64,000 nucleotides of DNA from Acidobacteriota bacterium (GCA_003225495.1 QIAJ01000023.1:1-64000), one strand, 5' to 3'. Shown: positions 9,466 to 19,556, counted from the first letter of the stretch. Notes: generated by a model not told the origin, from the letters alone. Numbers and translations: made by a program.

Positions 9466-10344
9466 CTACGGCATTCGGAGAGCCAGCAGCCCCGCCGGAT
9501 TCAGGTAGATACCCTGCCAGCGTACCGCGAGATGGAGATGCGGCCCGGTGGCACGACCGGTGCCGCCACTGAGTCCGATCTGCTGAGCTTTGGAGACGTG
9601 ATCGCCTGGTTTCACGCTCAGCTCAGAGAGGTGCAAATAGAGAGTGAGCAGACCCTGGCCATGATCGATGACGACGCAGTTCCCTTCGAAATAAAGTGAC
9701 TGGGCCAGAATCACTGTCCCGCTGTTCACCGCCGAAACGGGAGTGCCAGTCGGAACGCGGAAATCGAGTCCTTGATGCGTGCTCTGCACTGAACCATTGA
9801 AGACGCGCTGCACTCCGAAGACATCGGAGATTTCAGCCGTGACTGGGCGCTGGAAGGAACCCTTCCAACTGCGCTCGGGGGTAAGAGATTTGAATGCCTC
9901 GGCTTTTACTTCCTTGTCATGCGCGATCACACGCATCTGCTCGGGATCGGGCGCGGTGTAACGGCCGGGAACTTTTAAGACCGTCACTTTGGGATAATGC
10001 TGCCGCAATATTTTGAGTTGCTGTCTGTAGCTGAGCGATTGTCCGGATTTGCTTTCGGCATGCAGCTCGATCGGATATGTGCCAGGTTTCGTTTCCTGGC
10101 TGGAACCGGCCAGGGCGAACCATTCTTTCTGCCTTGCATCAAAAGTGAATGGGATTTCGTGGTCCAGCCACTTGCCGGAGAGCGTCTGGACTAGCTTGGG
10201 AGTCTTAACGCGCAACAGGACGGGTGCTCCGTTGACGACGCGAGTCGGTTGGGTGCGGAGTGTCCAGCCGAGTGGTGTCTCAGCGACTGAGGTCGCGGCT
10301 AAAGACAGAATTACCGCGATGATTGGAACCGACCGGGGGTGCAC
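9466..10344 (-). CDS. M23 family metallopeptidase, secreted
   Basis: THQGLDFRVPTGTPVSAVNSGTVILAQ...YFEGNCVVIDHGQGLLTLYLHLSEL...GRATGPHLHLAV: M23 motifs HxGxD and HxH. N-terminal signal peptide. Confidence 0.9.
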   Translation of the reverse strand: MHPRSVPIIAVILSLAATSVAETPLGWTLRTQPTRVVNGAPVLLRVKTPKLVQTLSGKWLDHEIPFTFDARQKEWFALAGSSQETKPGTYPIELHAESKSGQSLSYRQQLKILRQHYPKVTVLKVPGRYTAPDPEQMRVIAHDKEVKAEAFKSLTPERSWKGSFQRPVTAEISDVFGVQRVFNGSVQSTHQGLDFRVPTGTPVSAVNSGTVILAQSLYFEGNCVVIDHGQGLLTLYLHLSELSVKPGDHVSKAQQIGLSGGTGRATGPHLHLAVRWQGIYLNPAGLLALRMP

Positions 10345-10396
10345 GCCTTCAGGCTAGCATTCTGGACGGAGAACAACCAGGCTGTGACGCTTCCAA

Positions 10397-10663
10397 TTAT
10401 TTCAGGTGTTTGTTGACGGCCTTGGTCATCTGAAACATGTCCAATTTCTTGCCGCCAAAGATCGGCTGCAACTTGTCGTCGGCCAAGATTTCCCGTTTGT
10501 TTTTTGGATTCTGAAGATTGTGCTTCTTGATGTATGCCCAAATCTTTTTTGTGACTTCACTTCGAGGCAGCGGCTCTGTGCCGACAATGTTGGCTAGCTG
10601 CTCTGAAGGCTGCATGGGTTTCATAAAAGCGCTATTCTTTGCTTTCGGTGTCGTCTTTGCCAT
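10397..10663 (-). CDS. SWIB/MDM2 domain-containing protein
   Basis: MAKTTPKAKNSAFMKPMQPSEQLANIVGTEPLPRSEVTKKIWAYIKKHNLQNPKNKREILADDKLQPIFGGKKLDMFQMTKAVNKHL: SWIB domain. Start chosen at MAKT within listed ORF 10397..10687. Confidence 0.9.
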   Translation of the reverse strand: MAKTTPKAKNSAFMKPMQPSEQLANIVGTEPLPRSEVTKKIWAYIKKHNLQNPKNKREILADDKLQPIFGGKKLDMFQMTKAVNKHLK

Positions 10664-10823
10664 TTTCGCTCCGTCCATTGGCGGCAAGGGTGCCTAGCTT
10701 CGCCATAGGAATTGTAACGGATCAGATTGGCAAACGTGGGGACCAAAATCGGAGGGTTACCACACAAGGCCACGACATAAATGCGGCCGCCGGCATTCGA
10801 GCCGTCCAAGTTGTTGGGAAATT

Positions 10824-10899
10824 TGGTGGACCTGGTCGGGATCGAACCGACGACCTCTTCCATGCCATGGAAGCGCGCTCCCAGCTGCGCCACAGGCCC
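10824..10899 (-). tRNA. tRNA-Ala (anticodon GGC)
   Basis: Reverse complement GGGCCTG TG GCGCAGCTGGGAGCGC G CTTCC ATGGCAT GGAAG AGGTC GTCGG TTCGATC CCGAC CAGGTCC ACCA. Complete cloverleaf, encoded CCA, and G3:U70 acceptor wobble (Ala identity). Confidence 0.95.
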
Positions 10900-11010
10900 A
10901 CTCTTGAAAAAACAAGGGAATCGAACTTCTTCAATTCTCGCCCACCTTTCCCGGCGAGTCAAACTCATCTAGGATAATGGGCGTCTAAACAAGGGACATA
11001 ACGGAGCCCC

Positions 11011-11715
11011 ATGCCCACTTCTAGAAACTTCATTCGCCTTCGCGTGGCTTGTTCGCTGGTCGTGCTGGCGTCGTTTGCGGCGAGCGCGCAATCAACAACG
11101 GACAATTCCGTACCGCCGGTCGCCTATGCATCGGCTACCGAAGTGAACAACATCCTCACTCAACTGCGGCAGACATCGCAAAACATTGAAACCGATCTTG
11201 GCAAGATGCGGATCGAGAAATGGAAGGCCGATTCGGGCATCAAGCGCGACGTTCAGGGCAATGTGGAATCGGTTCGCCGCAATGTGCAATCAGCTCTCCC
11301 CGAGTTGATCACACAACTCAGCAATTCACCCGACGACATCGCAGCCACTTTTAATCTCTATCGCAACCTCGACGCGCTCTATGACGTCTCTGGACAGGTG
11401 GTTGAGGCGGCTGGAGCACTCGGTTCGAAAGACGAATTTCAGAACCTGAGCAATGACATGAGCGCTCTGCAAAGCGTCCGTCGAGCACTCGGGGAGCGGA
11501 TGCAAACTCTCGCTGCTGCCAAGGAGAGTGAACTTACGCGGCTGCGCAACCAGATCAAGACTTTGCAAGCCGCAAACCCGCCCGCGCCGCCGAAAAAGAT
11601 TATCGTCGATGATACGGAGCCGCCGAAGAAGCCAGTTAAAAAGAAGTCGGCCAAGCCGGCTGCTCCGCCGGCTCCTGCGCCGGCGAATCCGCAGAGTGTG
11701 CCGCAGGCGAAGTAA
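11011..11715 (+). CDS. Hypothetical secreted protein with coiled-coil and Pro/Ala/Lys-rich C-terminus
   Basis: Signal peptide (RVACSLVVLASFAASAQS), heptad-like central region, tail KKPVKKKSAKPAAPPAPAPANPQ. Confidence 0.7.
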   Translation: MPTSRNFIRLRVACSLVVLASFAASAQSTTDNSVPPVAYASATEVNNILTQLRQTSQNIETDLGKMRIEKWKADSGIKRDVQGNVESVRRNVQSALPELITQLSNSPDDIAATFNLYRNLDALYDVSGQVVEAAGALGSKDEFQNLSNDMSALQSVRRALGERMQTLAAAKESELTRLRNQIKTLQAANPPAPPKKIIVDDTEPPKKPVKKKSAKPAAPPAPAPANPQSVPQAK

Positions 11716-11790
11716 ATTCCCAGGTAGCGATGCCGATGAAGCAATTGCTATTGCGAGCGTTCTGGTTCGGAACATGCACTCGGGGAAACC

Positions 11791-12489
11791 ATGATTTGGA
11801 AATCCATTGGCAGAGCGCTCAGATGGATCGGGCCGCTCTCGCTGTTGTTGGCAGGTCTCTGGGAACCGGCTCCGGTTTACGCACAGGCGGGTTCGGCAGC
11901 GCCGTCGACACAGCGCAAAACTAGCGACCCTTACACTGGCGATCTCTCTATTTTCGAAGCCGCAGGCCGCGACGAGCGCCTGCAGATCAACCGCGTCATG
12001 GAGATGCTCGGCATCGAGCCCGGCAAAAACGTTGCCGACATCGGCGCCGGATCAGGCTGGTTCACGGTGCGTGCCGCACGCCGCGTCACGGGCTCGGGCA
12101 CGGTTTATGCGGTGGACATCAGTCCGGAGTCGATTCGTCACATTGACGAGCGTGCAAAAAAGGAGAGACTCCAGAACGTAAAGACGATCCTGAGCAAGCC
12201 CGATGATCCTCAGCTTCCAACCAACAGCATCGACGCCGTACTGCTGCTCAAGACATACCACGAGGTCGCCAATCCGGTTGTGCTGCTGAAGAACCTTCGC
12301 AGATCGCTGAAACCGGGAGCCAGGATTGGGATCATTGATCGCAACGGCAACGGAGAAAATCATGGCGTGAGTAAAGACGTGGTCATCCGAGAAGCCGCTC
12401 AAGCTGGATACCAACTGAAAGACACGAAGGATTTCGTGAAAGCCGACGGCATGGATTATTTTCTGATCTTCAGTGCGAAGGTGGATTAG
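11791..12489 (+). CDS. Class I SAM-dependent methyltransferase with N-terminal signal peptide
   Basis: Motif I VADIGAGSGWFTVRAARRV, VYAVDISPESI, LKPGARIGIIDR. N-terminus RWIGPLSLLLAGLWEPAPVYAQA resembles a Sec signal. Confidence 0.85.
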   Translation: MIWKSIGRALRWIGPLSLLLAGLWEPAPVYAQAGSAAPSTQRKTSDPYTGDLSIFEAAGRDERLQINRVMEMLGIEPGKNVADIGAGSGWFTVRAARRVTGSGTVYAVDISPESIRHIDERAKKERLQNVKTILSKPDDPQLPTNSIDAVLLLKTYHEVANPVVLLKNLRRSLKPGARIGIIDRNGNGENHGVSKDVVIREAAQAGYQLKDTKDFVKADGMDYFLIFSAKVD

Positions 12490-12733
12490 GGGCACCCTTC
12501 AGTGTTTATGGTTGTCGGTGAGTACGCGCTAATGACCCTCATGCCCCGTTCTTGCCAAAGCCTGCCATAAATGACCGCGGGGCGCGAGCAGCGCGCATCT
12601 AATCATCATGGTTGCAGTGAACTGGCCGAGCTGTTGCAAACGCCAAGGCCATTACCAGCATCCCCGACGAGACTCGTGCCATGACGCCGCGTCGGATTCG
12701 CACTAGAATTGAGATCAACCCAGGAGACTCGAA

Positions 12734-13558
12734 GTGGGACAAACTCGTTCTAAGGATGTCATCGTGACGACCAGGCTCGTTGCAGCCGTGGCCTCACTTA
12801 CTGTCGTGGTGTGCATTATCGCAGGTCAAGGTGCAACGGCTTGGGCTCAGGATCGAGTTCCGATACTGGTTGAGTTGTTCACATCCGAAGGGTGCTCCTC
12901 CTGTCCTCCCGCCGACGCCTTTCTGCAGAAACTCGACGAGCAGCCGATCGCAGGAGCCGAGTTCGTCGTCTTGAGCGAGCATGTCGACTACTGGAATCAC
13001 GACGGGTGGAGGGACCCGTACTCCTCCTCGGACCTCACTGATCGTCAAAGAAACTATGCGACCAGATTCCACCTCGAAACCGTTTACACTCCGCAGATGG
13101 TGCTGGACGGAGGCAGGCAATTCTCGGGCAGCAACATTGACGAAGCGCAAAAAGCGATTGAAGAAGCCCTCCATCGGCCCAAGATAGCTTTACGGATTTC
13201 GAATGTTACTCTCGCGCAAAATCGCTTGCGGGCGCGCGTGGAAAGTTCACCTTTGGTGTCTTCGTGTGGAGTGCGGACCGTGGACGTTTATGTAGCCGTG
13301 GCCCTCAATCGTGCGGAATCCCAGGTTCTTCGCGGAGAAAACGCGAATCGGCATTTGGCACACACGGCGGTGGTCAGGAAACTCTTCAAGGTCGGGAAAA
13401 TAAAATCGGGAGAACAGTTCACTCGCGAAATTGACCTGAAAGTTGATGGCGCCTTCGATCCTCGCAACCTGAGACTCGTCGCATTCCTGCAAGATCCAGA
13501 TTCGGGGAAGTCCGTGGGCGCAGTCACAAAGACTCCCGACTTAGATTCCCAGCACTGA
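12734..13558 (+). CDS. DUF1223 family secreted thioredoxin-like protein
   Basis: ILVELFTSEGCSSCPPADAFLQKLD...VVLSEHVDYWNHDGWRDPYSS...YTPQMVLDG: DUF1223 hallmarks. GTG start; an alternative start lies a few codons in. Confidence 0.85.
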   Translation: MGQTRSKDVIVTTRLVAAVASLTVVVCIIAGQGATAWAQDRVPILVELFTSEGCSSCPPADAFLQKLDEQPIAGAEFVVLSEHVDYWNHDGWRDPYSSSDLTDRQRNYATRFHLETVYTPQMVLDGGRQFSGSNIDEAQKAIEEALHRPKIALRISNVTLAQNRLRARVESSPLVSSCGVRTVDVYVAVALNRAESQVLRGENANRHLAHTAVVRKLFKVGKIKSGEQFTREIDLKVDGAFDPRNLRLVAFLQDPDSGKSVGAVTKTPDLDSQH

Positions 13559-13751
13559 TGGGACTGGCTTCGAACTAGCTTCTCGGCACTCCGATCCCAC
13601 TGAAAAACCTAGGCTTACATCGTGCGGAACTTCGTCCCATGCAGCGGGGTCTAAGTAATCAAGGCAGCGGGGCGGGCGAGGGTACTGAAAGAGGAAGAAA
13701 TCCTGCGGCTGGGTCGCGGAAATTTTATAATGGGGTGACGCCAGGAGGCCT

Positions 13752-14486
13752 ATGGCGGGAGCTACGACTTTGAGCGATCTGGCGAGCGCCCTCGGGGTTC
13801 GATCCCAGGAATCCGCGGTCATTGCAGAATTGAAGGCTGGTTCAGAAGAGGCCTATGTCTGGCTGATTGGAGAATTTCATCAGCCGATCTACAGCCTGGT
13901 GTACCGCATTGTGAATGACGCGTCCGATGCGGCGGATACTACACAAGAAGTTTTCCTGAAAGTCTTTCGGGGAATCAAACATTTCCATGGGCAGTCCAGC
14001 CTGAAAACATGGATCTACCGGATCGCGTTGCATGAAGCGGCGAACCGCCGGCGGTGGTGGTTCCGCCATAAGGCGCAGGAGACTTCGATCGAACCGGCGG
14101 AAGCGGAAAGCAGCGAGCTTTCTTTGGGCGACCGGCTGGTGGATCGAGGCGAGTCTCCGTTCGACAACTTCGCGCATGCTGAAGTGCACGCCGCGGTGGA
14201 GAAGGCGCTGCATCAGGTTCCGGAGCCGTTCCAGAGCGCGTTAATCCTGCGCGATCTGGAGGAGATGTCATACGAGGAGATCGCCGAGGTGCTGCAGATT
14301 TCGCTGGGGACTGTGAAGTCGCGCATCACGCGCGGGCGACAGGCTTTGCGGAAAATACTCGCGGGGTACGTGCGAGAGGTTGGGGACGAGATGGGACTGC
14401 TGGCGCCAAAGGAGCAAAGAGAAGCTCGGCCTGACAGGATCGCGCACAGGTCGCGTGGTGGCAGAGAGGCTGAGGTGACACCATGA
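13752..14486 (+). CDS. ECF-type RNA polymerase sigma factor (sigma-70 family)
   Basis: IYSLVYRIVNDASDAADTTQEVFLKVFRGIKHF (region 2) and YEEIAEVLQISLGTVKSRITRGRQALRKIL (region 4). AGGAGG Shine-Dalgarno upstream. Confidence 0.92.
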   Translation: MAGATTLSDLASALGVRSQESAVIAELKAGSEEAYVWLIGEFHQPIYSLVYRIVNDASDAADTTQEVFLKVFRGIKHFHGQSSLKTWIYRIALHEAANRRRWWFRHKAQETSIEPAEAESSELSLGDRLVDRGESPFDNFAHAEVHAAVEKALHQVPEPFQSALILRDLEEMSYEEIAEVLQISLGTVKSRITRGRQALRKILAGYVREVGDEMGLLAPKEQREARPDRIAHRSRGGREAEVTP

Positions 14487-15154
14487 ATTGCGGCGACGTC
14501 AAAGACTTGTTTTCGCCGTATCTGGACGGGCAGGTAAGCGGCGTCGAGATGCATGCGCTTAGCCGTCATTTGAAAGAATGCCTGGGATGCAATCGTGAAT
14601 ATGCGGCTTTGCAGCGCACCCAGCAACTGCTCGCGGAACTGGGCCCGAAAAAGGCTCCGGCAGATCTCGCGCTGAAATTAAAAGTGGCAATTTCTCAGCA
14701 AGTGGCGCAGGCCCGGCGGGCTCGCTATGAAGGTTTGAGGGTGAGGATCGAGAACGCGATCAACGCCTTCATGGTTCCGGCAACTGCAGGTCTGGTAAGC
14801 GCGGTGCTGATTTTTGGGTTGCTGCTGGGTTTCTTTGCACTTCCGGGGCAATTACAGGCTTCGAACGGTGACGTTCCGCTGATGCTTTACACCGCACCGC
14901 AACTGGATCAGACGATGTTTGGGACGTCGCTGGGCAGCATTGGCGACGATTCAGTCGTGATCGAAGCTTACGTTGATGCCAATGGACGGGTTGAAGACTA
15001 CCGCATCCTGTCGCAACCCGATGACGTGCAGACCATGCTGCCGGAAGTCAAGAAGATCCTGATCTTCACGACGTTCCGTCCGGCGCTTTCGATGGGCCGA
15101 CCGACCGCAGGGCGCGCGGTGATTTCGTTCTCGAAGATCAGCGTTAAGGGGTAA
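14483..15154 (+). CDS. Zinc-finger (zf-HC2) anti-sigma factor with C-terminal TonB-like domain
   Basis: 4-bp overlap (ATGA) with the sigma gene. MNCGDVKDLFSPYLDGQV...LSRHLKECLGC, one TM segment, then TonB-C-like VVIEAYVDANGRVEDYRILSQPDD...FTTFRPA. Confidence 0.85.
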   Translation: MNCGDVKDLFSPYLDGQVSGVEMHALSRHLKECLGCNREYAALQRTQQLLAELGPKKAPADLALKLKVAISQQVAQARRARYEGLRVRIENAINAFMVPATAGLVSAVLIFGLLLGFFALPGQLQASNGDVPLMLYTAPQLDQTMFGTSLGSIGDDSVVIEAYVDANGRVEDYRILSQPDDVQTMLPEVKKILIFTTFRPALSMGRPTAGRAVISFSKISVKG

Positions 15155-15314
15155 GCGGAAAGTGATCTTCCGGTGAGTGCCCATCCCCGCGGCCAAAGCC
15201 CTTCATCAGGTAGCGACGCAGCTTTGAAGGGCCGCTCTTCCACGGTAGTGCTGACATGTGTCTGTGAGACTCTGGGTTGGAACCCTCCGACTGAAGTAGA
15301 CCCAGTCTCGCGAG

Positions 15315-16940
15315 ATGGATCTTGTTTCTTTTGCCATCTGGGGCTTGACCCGCGGGTTTGACCCCGAATTCATCCCTTCGTACACTGTTTTTAGCTCACC
15401 TTATCTGCCCGCGACGGAGGATTCCCTGGGACGCAGGATTCGAATCACGATTGTTCTGAGTCTGGCCGTGTGTCTGCCGTTTCCTTTTTTTGCCGAGAAC
15501 CAGCCCAATGTGTCTCTCGATACCAGTGAGACGTTATTCACTGTGCTCACGGCAATCAATACCTGCGGCTATGATCAGGAACTGAACGCTTCGGATCCCT
15601 TGCGGGCGCAGATCCGGTCGGAGGTCGCCAAGGCGGTACAGAGCACGCCGGGGGCGCAAGACGCAGTCGCTCCCATGTGCGAGTTTTACCGCGAGCACCA
15701 GCCTCCGGACTCGTCGCGCGATCTTGCGCAATATGTGTCGCTCGCCCTGGACTTGCAGGATCCGCCGGCATTCACTCCGAAGGTAAAACAGGCGGAACTG
15801 CCACCGGAAGCGGTGGGAGTGGCGGCGTTTGTACCGCTCATGCAGGCTTTTTATCAGAAGGTGGGGCTGCACGCGATCTGGGAGCGGCATCGGGCGCGTT
15901 ATGCGGAACTCACGGATGCCTATCATGCCCCTTTGTCGAAGATGACATTCGACACCGAGATTTATTTGAAGCTACCATCGTCGGGATACTTGGGTCGTGA
16001 TTTTCAAGTTTACCTCGACGCGATGGGAGCGCCCGGGCAGGTGAATGCACGCAACTTTGCATCGGATTACTACGTCGTGATTTCACCTTCCTCCAATCTG
16101 AAGATGCAGCAGATCCGGCACACCTATTTGCATTATTTGCTGGATCCATTGGCGCTGAAAAATGGTGGCTCGTTCAAGCGACTGGAGCCACTGCTCGATC
16201 AGGTGAAGAGCTCGCCGATGGATGAGGCTTTCAAGAACAATATTTCGCTGCTGGTAACGGAATGCCTGGTGCGTGCAATCGAAATACGAACCATGGGTAC
16301 CGCAAAGACACCCGAAGCTGACCGTCAGAAAAGCCTGGATGAGTCAGACCAGGAAGGGTATGTGCTGACGCGGCATTTCTATGACTCACTCGTCAAGTTC
16401 GAGAAAGATCCGGCTGGCATGAGAGCGGCCTACTCCGAGATGCTGGCAGGGATCGATATGGGCAGGGAGATGAAGAGGACGGCAGCGATTCAATTCGCGG
16501 GCGATGCGGCGCCGGAGCTGTTGCATCTCGAACGTCCTAAGAGCGAACGCCTTTTGCTGAATGCCGAGCGGCGGCTAGCGGCCGGCGATGTCGAAGCAGC
16601 GCAGAAGATGGCGCAGCAGGCGCTGGATGAGAGTCAGGAAGATCCCGGCCGGGCATTATTTATCCTGGCGCAGATTGCGATCCGCAATCGCGATATGGAA
16701 GGGGCGCGGACCTATTTTGAACGCGCTCTGCAAATGGCGCACGAGCCCAAGGTGATTGCCTGGTCGCACATCTATTTGGGACGCATTTTTGACTTAAAAG
16801 AAGAGCGAGACGTGGCCGTGGATCACTACCGCGAAGCGGTGAATGTGGCCGGCGCAACACTTCCGGAAGCAAAGACGGCGGCGGAGCGAGGAATCGAACA
16901 GCCTTACGAGCCCCCGGCAACGGCGCGGCCGCAGCAGTAG
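15315..16940 (+). CDS. TPR-repeat protein, likely exported
   Basis: Hydrophobic segment RRIRITIVLSLAVCLPFPFFAEN and C-terminal TPRs (ALFILAQIAIRNRDMEGARTYFERALQMA). Start codon uncertain. Confidence 0.75.
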   Translation: MDLVSFAIWGLTRGFDPEFIPSYTVFSSPYLPATEDSLGRRIRITIVLSLAVCLPFPFFAENQPNVSLDTSETLFTVLTAINTCGYDQELNASDPLRAQIRSEVAKAVQSTPGAQDAVAPMCEFYREHQPPDSSRDLAQYVSLALDLQDPPAFTPKVKQAELPPEAVGVAAFVPLMQAFYQKVGLHAIWERHRARYAELTDAYHAPLSKMTFDTEIYLKLPSSGYLGRDFQVYLDAMGAPGQVNARNFASDYYVVISPSSNLKMQQIRHTYLHYLLDPLALKNGGSFKRLEPLLDQVKSSPMDEAFKNNISLLVTECLVRAIEIRTMGTAKTPEADRQKSLDESDQEGYVLTRHFYDSLVKFEKDPAGMRAAYSEMLAGIDMGREMKRTAAIQFAGDAAPELLHLERPKSERLLLNAERRLAAGDVEAAQKMAQQALDESQEDPGRALFILAQIAIRNRDMEGARTYFERALQMAHEPKVIAWSHIYLGRIFDLKEERDVAVDHYREAVNVAGATLPEAKTAAERGIEQPYEPPATARPQQ

Positions 16941-16976
16941 CAGTTCCAATTTCGTGAAATCTGGTACGGAGAATCC

Positions 16977-17963
16977 ATGAAGCGAATCGCAATGTCGGTG
17001 GTGATACTGAGTTTAACGGTGTGGGCCGGGGCGCAAACTTATGGTCAGGGTGGACAGCAGAGTCCGCCGGCGATGCCTACATCGCGGGGCGCCCAGAGCG
17101 GACAAACCATGCCAGCGGGGCAGACAGCACCTGCACAGGCGACGGCGCCAGCCGCGAAGCGTCCGCCACAGGCCAAGACGCAGCCGGAATTCGACGCCTG
17201 GAAGGCGGCCGACGCAACCACGCGGACGACTGCCGAAGAGCAAGCATCTGCTCAGAAGAATCCCGGGGATACCGCAAAGATCATGGCGGCGGTCGCTGAC
17301 CGTTCGGAAAAAGCTGCGGACGATTTTGCGACCAAGTTTCCCGATAGCGAAGTCCGCATTCTTCTTTACAAACCGGCGATGCGCAACTACCACAACTTAA
17401 TTAACCAGGACAAGACCGAAGCCATGGGTCGCAAAGTGTTGAACCTGGATGCAGATGATCCGGAGGCTCTTGTAATGGTGTCGGAAGTGATCGCGGAAAG
17501 AACGCACGAATCCGACATCGACAAGGATCAGCGCTTTGACGAAGCAATGAAGATGGCGCAGAAGGCACTGCAAACGGTAGAGACCGACACCACGTTTAAT
17601 CCGGGAACCCCGCAGGAACGGATTGATGCTTATAAGGCGCTGCTGCGCTCGAACGCCTATTCGGTGATGGGCGCCATTGATTTCAAGAAGAACAACTTTG
17701 CGTCGGCGCAGACAAACCTTCAGAAGTCGATTGACGCCTATCCGTCCGAGCCGGACGCGGTGGTAGTTCTGCAATTAGCCATTGCGCTGGACAAGCAGGA
17801 CAAATATCCGGACGCTCTCAAGGTAGCGAACCGGGCAGTGGAACTGACTCAGGACAGCACGCAGATCGGAAAACTGGCGCGCAACGAACGCGATCGCCTT
17901 CAGCAACTCACCGGAGGCGCACCCCCGCCCGCACAACCGCAGGCCCAACCTCCGAAGAACTAA
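16977..17963 (+). CDS. TPR-repeat protein, secreted
   Basis: Signal peptide MKRIAMSVVILSLTVWAGAQ and C-terminal TPR units. Confidence 0.8.
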   Translation: MKRIAMSVVILSLTVWAGAQTYGQGGQQSPPAMPTSRGAQSGQTMPAGQTAPAQATAPAAKRPPQAKTQPEFDAWKAADATTRTTAEEQASAQKNPGDTAKIMAAVADRSEKAADDFATKFPDSEVRILLYKPAMRNYHNLINQDKTEAMGRKVLNLDADDPEALVMVSEVIAERTHESDIDKDQRFDEAMKMAQKALQTVETDTTFNPGTPQERIDAYKALLRSNAYSVMGAIDFKKNNFASAQTNLQKSIDAYPSEPDAVVVLQLAIALDKQDKYPDALKVANRAVELTQDSTQIGKLARNERDRLQQLTGGAPPPAQPQAQPPKN

Positions 17964-17996
17964 TCGCGCCCGCTCCGGGCGACTGTCTGCTCAAAC

Positions 17997-18779
17997 ATGA
18001 AGCCACGCGACATCATGGCGCTGGAAGAGAGTCTGGGATACCACTTCCAGCGCCAGGGACTCATCGAGCAGGCTCTCACTCACAGTTCGCAGGCGCGCGA
18101 GGTGGAAGCGCTCGGTGCAGTGGATCCGTCGGCCCGTCAGAGTGATAACGAACAATTCGAGTTCCTCGGCGATGCCGTGCTGGGGTTGGTCACCACCGAG
18201 GCATTGTTCCATCGCTTCCCGGGATTTCAGGAGGGACATCTTTCGAAGCTGCGCGCGCACCTGGTGGGACAGCGACATCTGCTGCGGGTAGCCGAGCAAC
18301 TGGAGATTGGTCATTATTTGCGTCTGGGACGCGGCGAAGAGAAGAGCGGTGGCAGAAATAAAGCAACTCTGCTGGTGGACGCATTGGAAGCGATCCTGGC
18401 CGCGCTCTATCTCGATGGCGGGTGGACGGTGGCGCGAGACTTTATTCTACGGACCATTGTTGAGCCCGAACTGGCTCACATGAAACTCGAGACGAGCGCG
18501 ATCCCGGTGATGGACTTCAAGTCCGCATTGCAGGAGAAGCTGCAGGCGGGCGGTTTGAGGCAGCCCGTTTATGCGCTAGTGAAAGAAGAAGGACCAGAGC
18601 ACAAGAAAACTTTTACGGTCGAGGTTCGGCTGCCGGACGTTGAAGTGGATGATTTTGTGGCGCGCGCGGAGGGTCCGACCAAAAAGCGGGCCGAGCAGGA
18701 AGCAGCCCGGCAGGCGCTTGAGCACCTGGCTACGTCGCCGGAGTGGCGGCGGGCTGGGATGGACGGAAACAGTTTTTGA
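17997..18779 (+). CDS. rnc: Ribonuclease III
   Basis: NEQFEFLGDAVLGLVTTEAL signature, LLVDALEAILAALYLDGG, C-terminal dsRBD. Confidence 0.95.
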   Translation: MKPRDIMALEESLGYHFQRQGLIEQALTHSSQAREVEALGAVDPSARQSDNEQFEFLGDAVLGLVTTEALFHRFPGFQEGHLSKLRAHLVGQRHLLRVAEQLEIGHYLRLGRGEEKSGGRNKATLLVDALEAILAALYLDGGWTVARDFILRTIVEPELAHMKLETSAIPVMDFKSALQEKLQAGGLRQPVYALVKEEGPEHKKTFTVEVRLPDVEVDDFVARAEGPTKKRAEQEAARQALEHLATSPEWRRAGMDGNSF

Positions 18780-18806
18780 GCCGGCGGGACACGAATCTCA
18801 CACTTA

Positions 18807-19556
18807 ATGTCATGGAGCGAAAAAATCTCGACCAGTGACTGGCCGGCTACCGTTCAATCGATAGCGGGGACGGTGGTTATTGCTGTGTTCGTGGTTACGT
18901 TTATCATCCAGGCTTTTACGATTCCCTCGGAGTCGATGGAAAAGACGCTGCTCATCGGCGACTACCTTCTCGTCGACAAGTTCTGCTATGGCGATAGCGG
19001 TTTCTGGAATCACGTTTTGCCCTATAGGCGAATCCGGCGCGGCGATATTGTGGTGTTTCACTATCCGGTGAACCCAGCGCAGCATTTTGTAAAGCGGGTG
19101 GTCGGCGTCCCGGGAGATCGCGTACGGCTGATCAACAAGCGCGTGTTTGTAAACGGAACACTCATGGAGGAGCCGTTTGTACAGTACATTGCTCCCGACC
19201 GCCAGGCCTATCGTGACGATTTCCCGCGCACTGATTCTCCGGCCTTTGGGGTGACCGCTCGCTGGTGGCAGGAGATGCGAAAACTTGTGGAGGACAAACA
19301 ACTCATCATCCCGGAAGATAGCTACTTTGTGTTGGGAGATAATCGCGACGACAGCCAGGACAGCCGCTACTGGGGATTTGTGCCGCGCGAGAACATTATC
19401 GGTCGGCCGCTGCTGATTTACTGGTCGGCGGCGAACCTTAGCAACGATCTGACGGGATCGCCGACTGCGGGTGATAGACTTTATCACCTTGCTTACGCGG
19501 TGACTCACGTATTTCAGATCACCCGCTGGGAGCGCACCTTCCGCATGGTGCGCTAG
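18807..19556 (+). CDS. lepB: Signal peptidase I (first of three)
   Basis: Catalytic Ser IPSESMEKTLLIGDYLLVDK; catalytic Lys FVKRVVGVPGDRV; box E YFVLGDNRDDSQDSRYWGFVP. Confidence 0.95.
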   Translation: MSWSEKISTSDWPATVQSIAGTVVIAVFVVTFIIQAFTIPSESMEKTLLIGDYLLVDKFCYGDSGFWNHVLPYRRIRRGDIVVFHYPVNPAQHFVKRVVGVPGDRVRLINKRVFVNGTLMEEPFVQYIAPDRQAYRDDFPRTDSPAFGVTARWWQEMRKLVEDKQLIIPEDSYFVLGDNRDDSQDSRYWGFVPRENIIGRPLLIYWSAANLSNDLTGSPTAGDRLYHLAYAVTHVFQITRWERTFRMVR

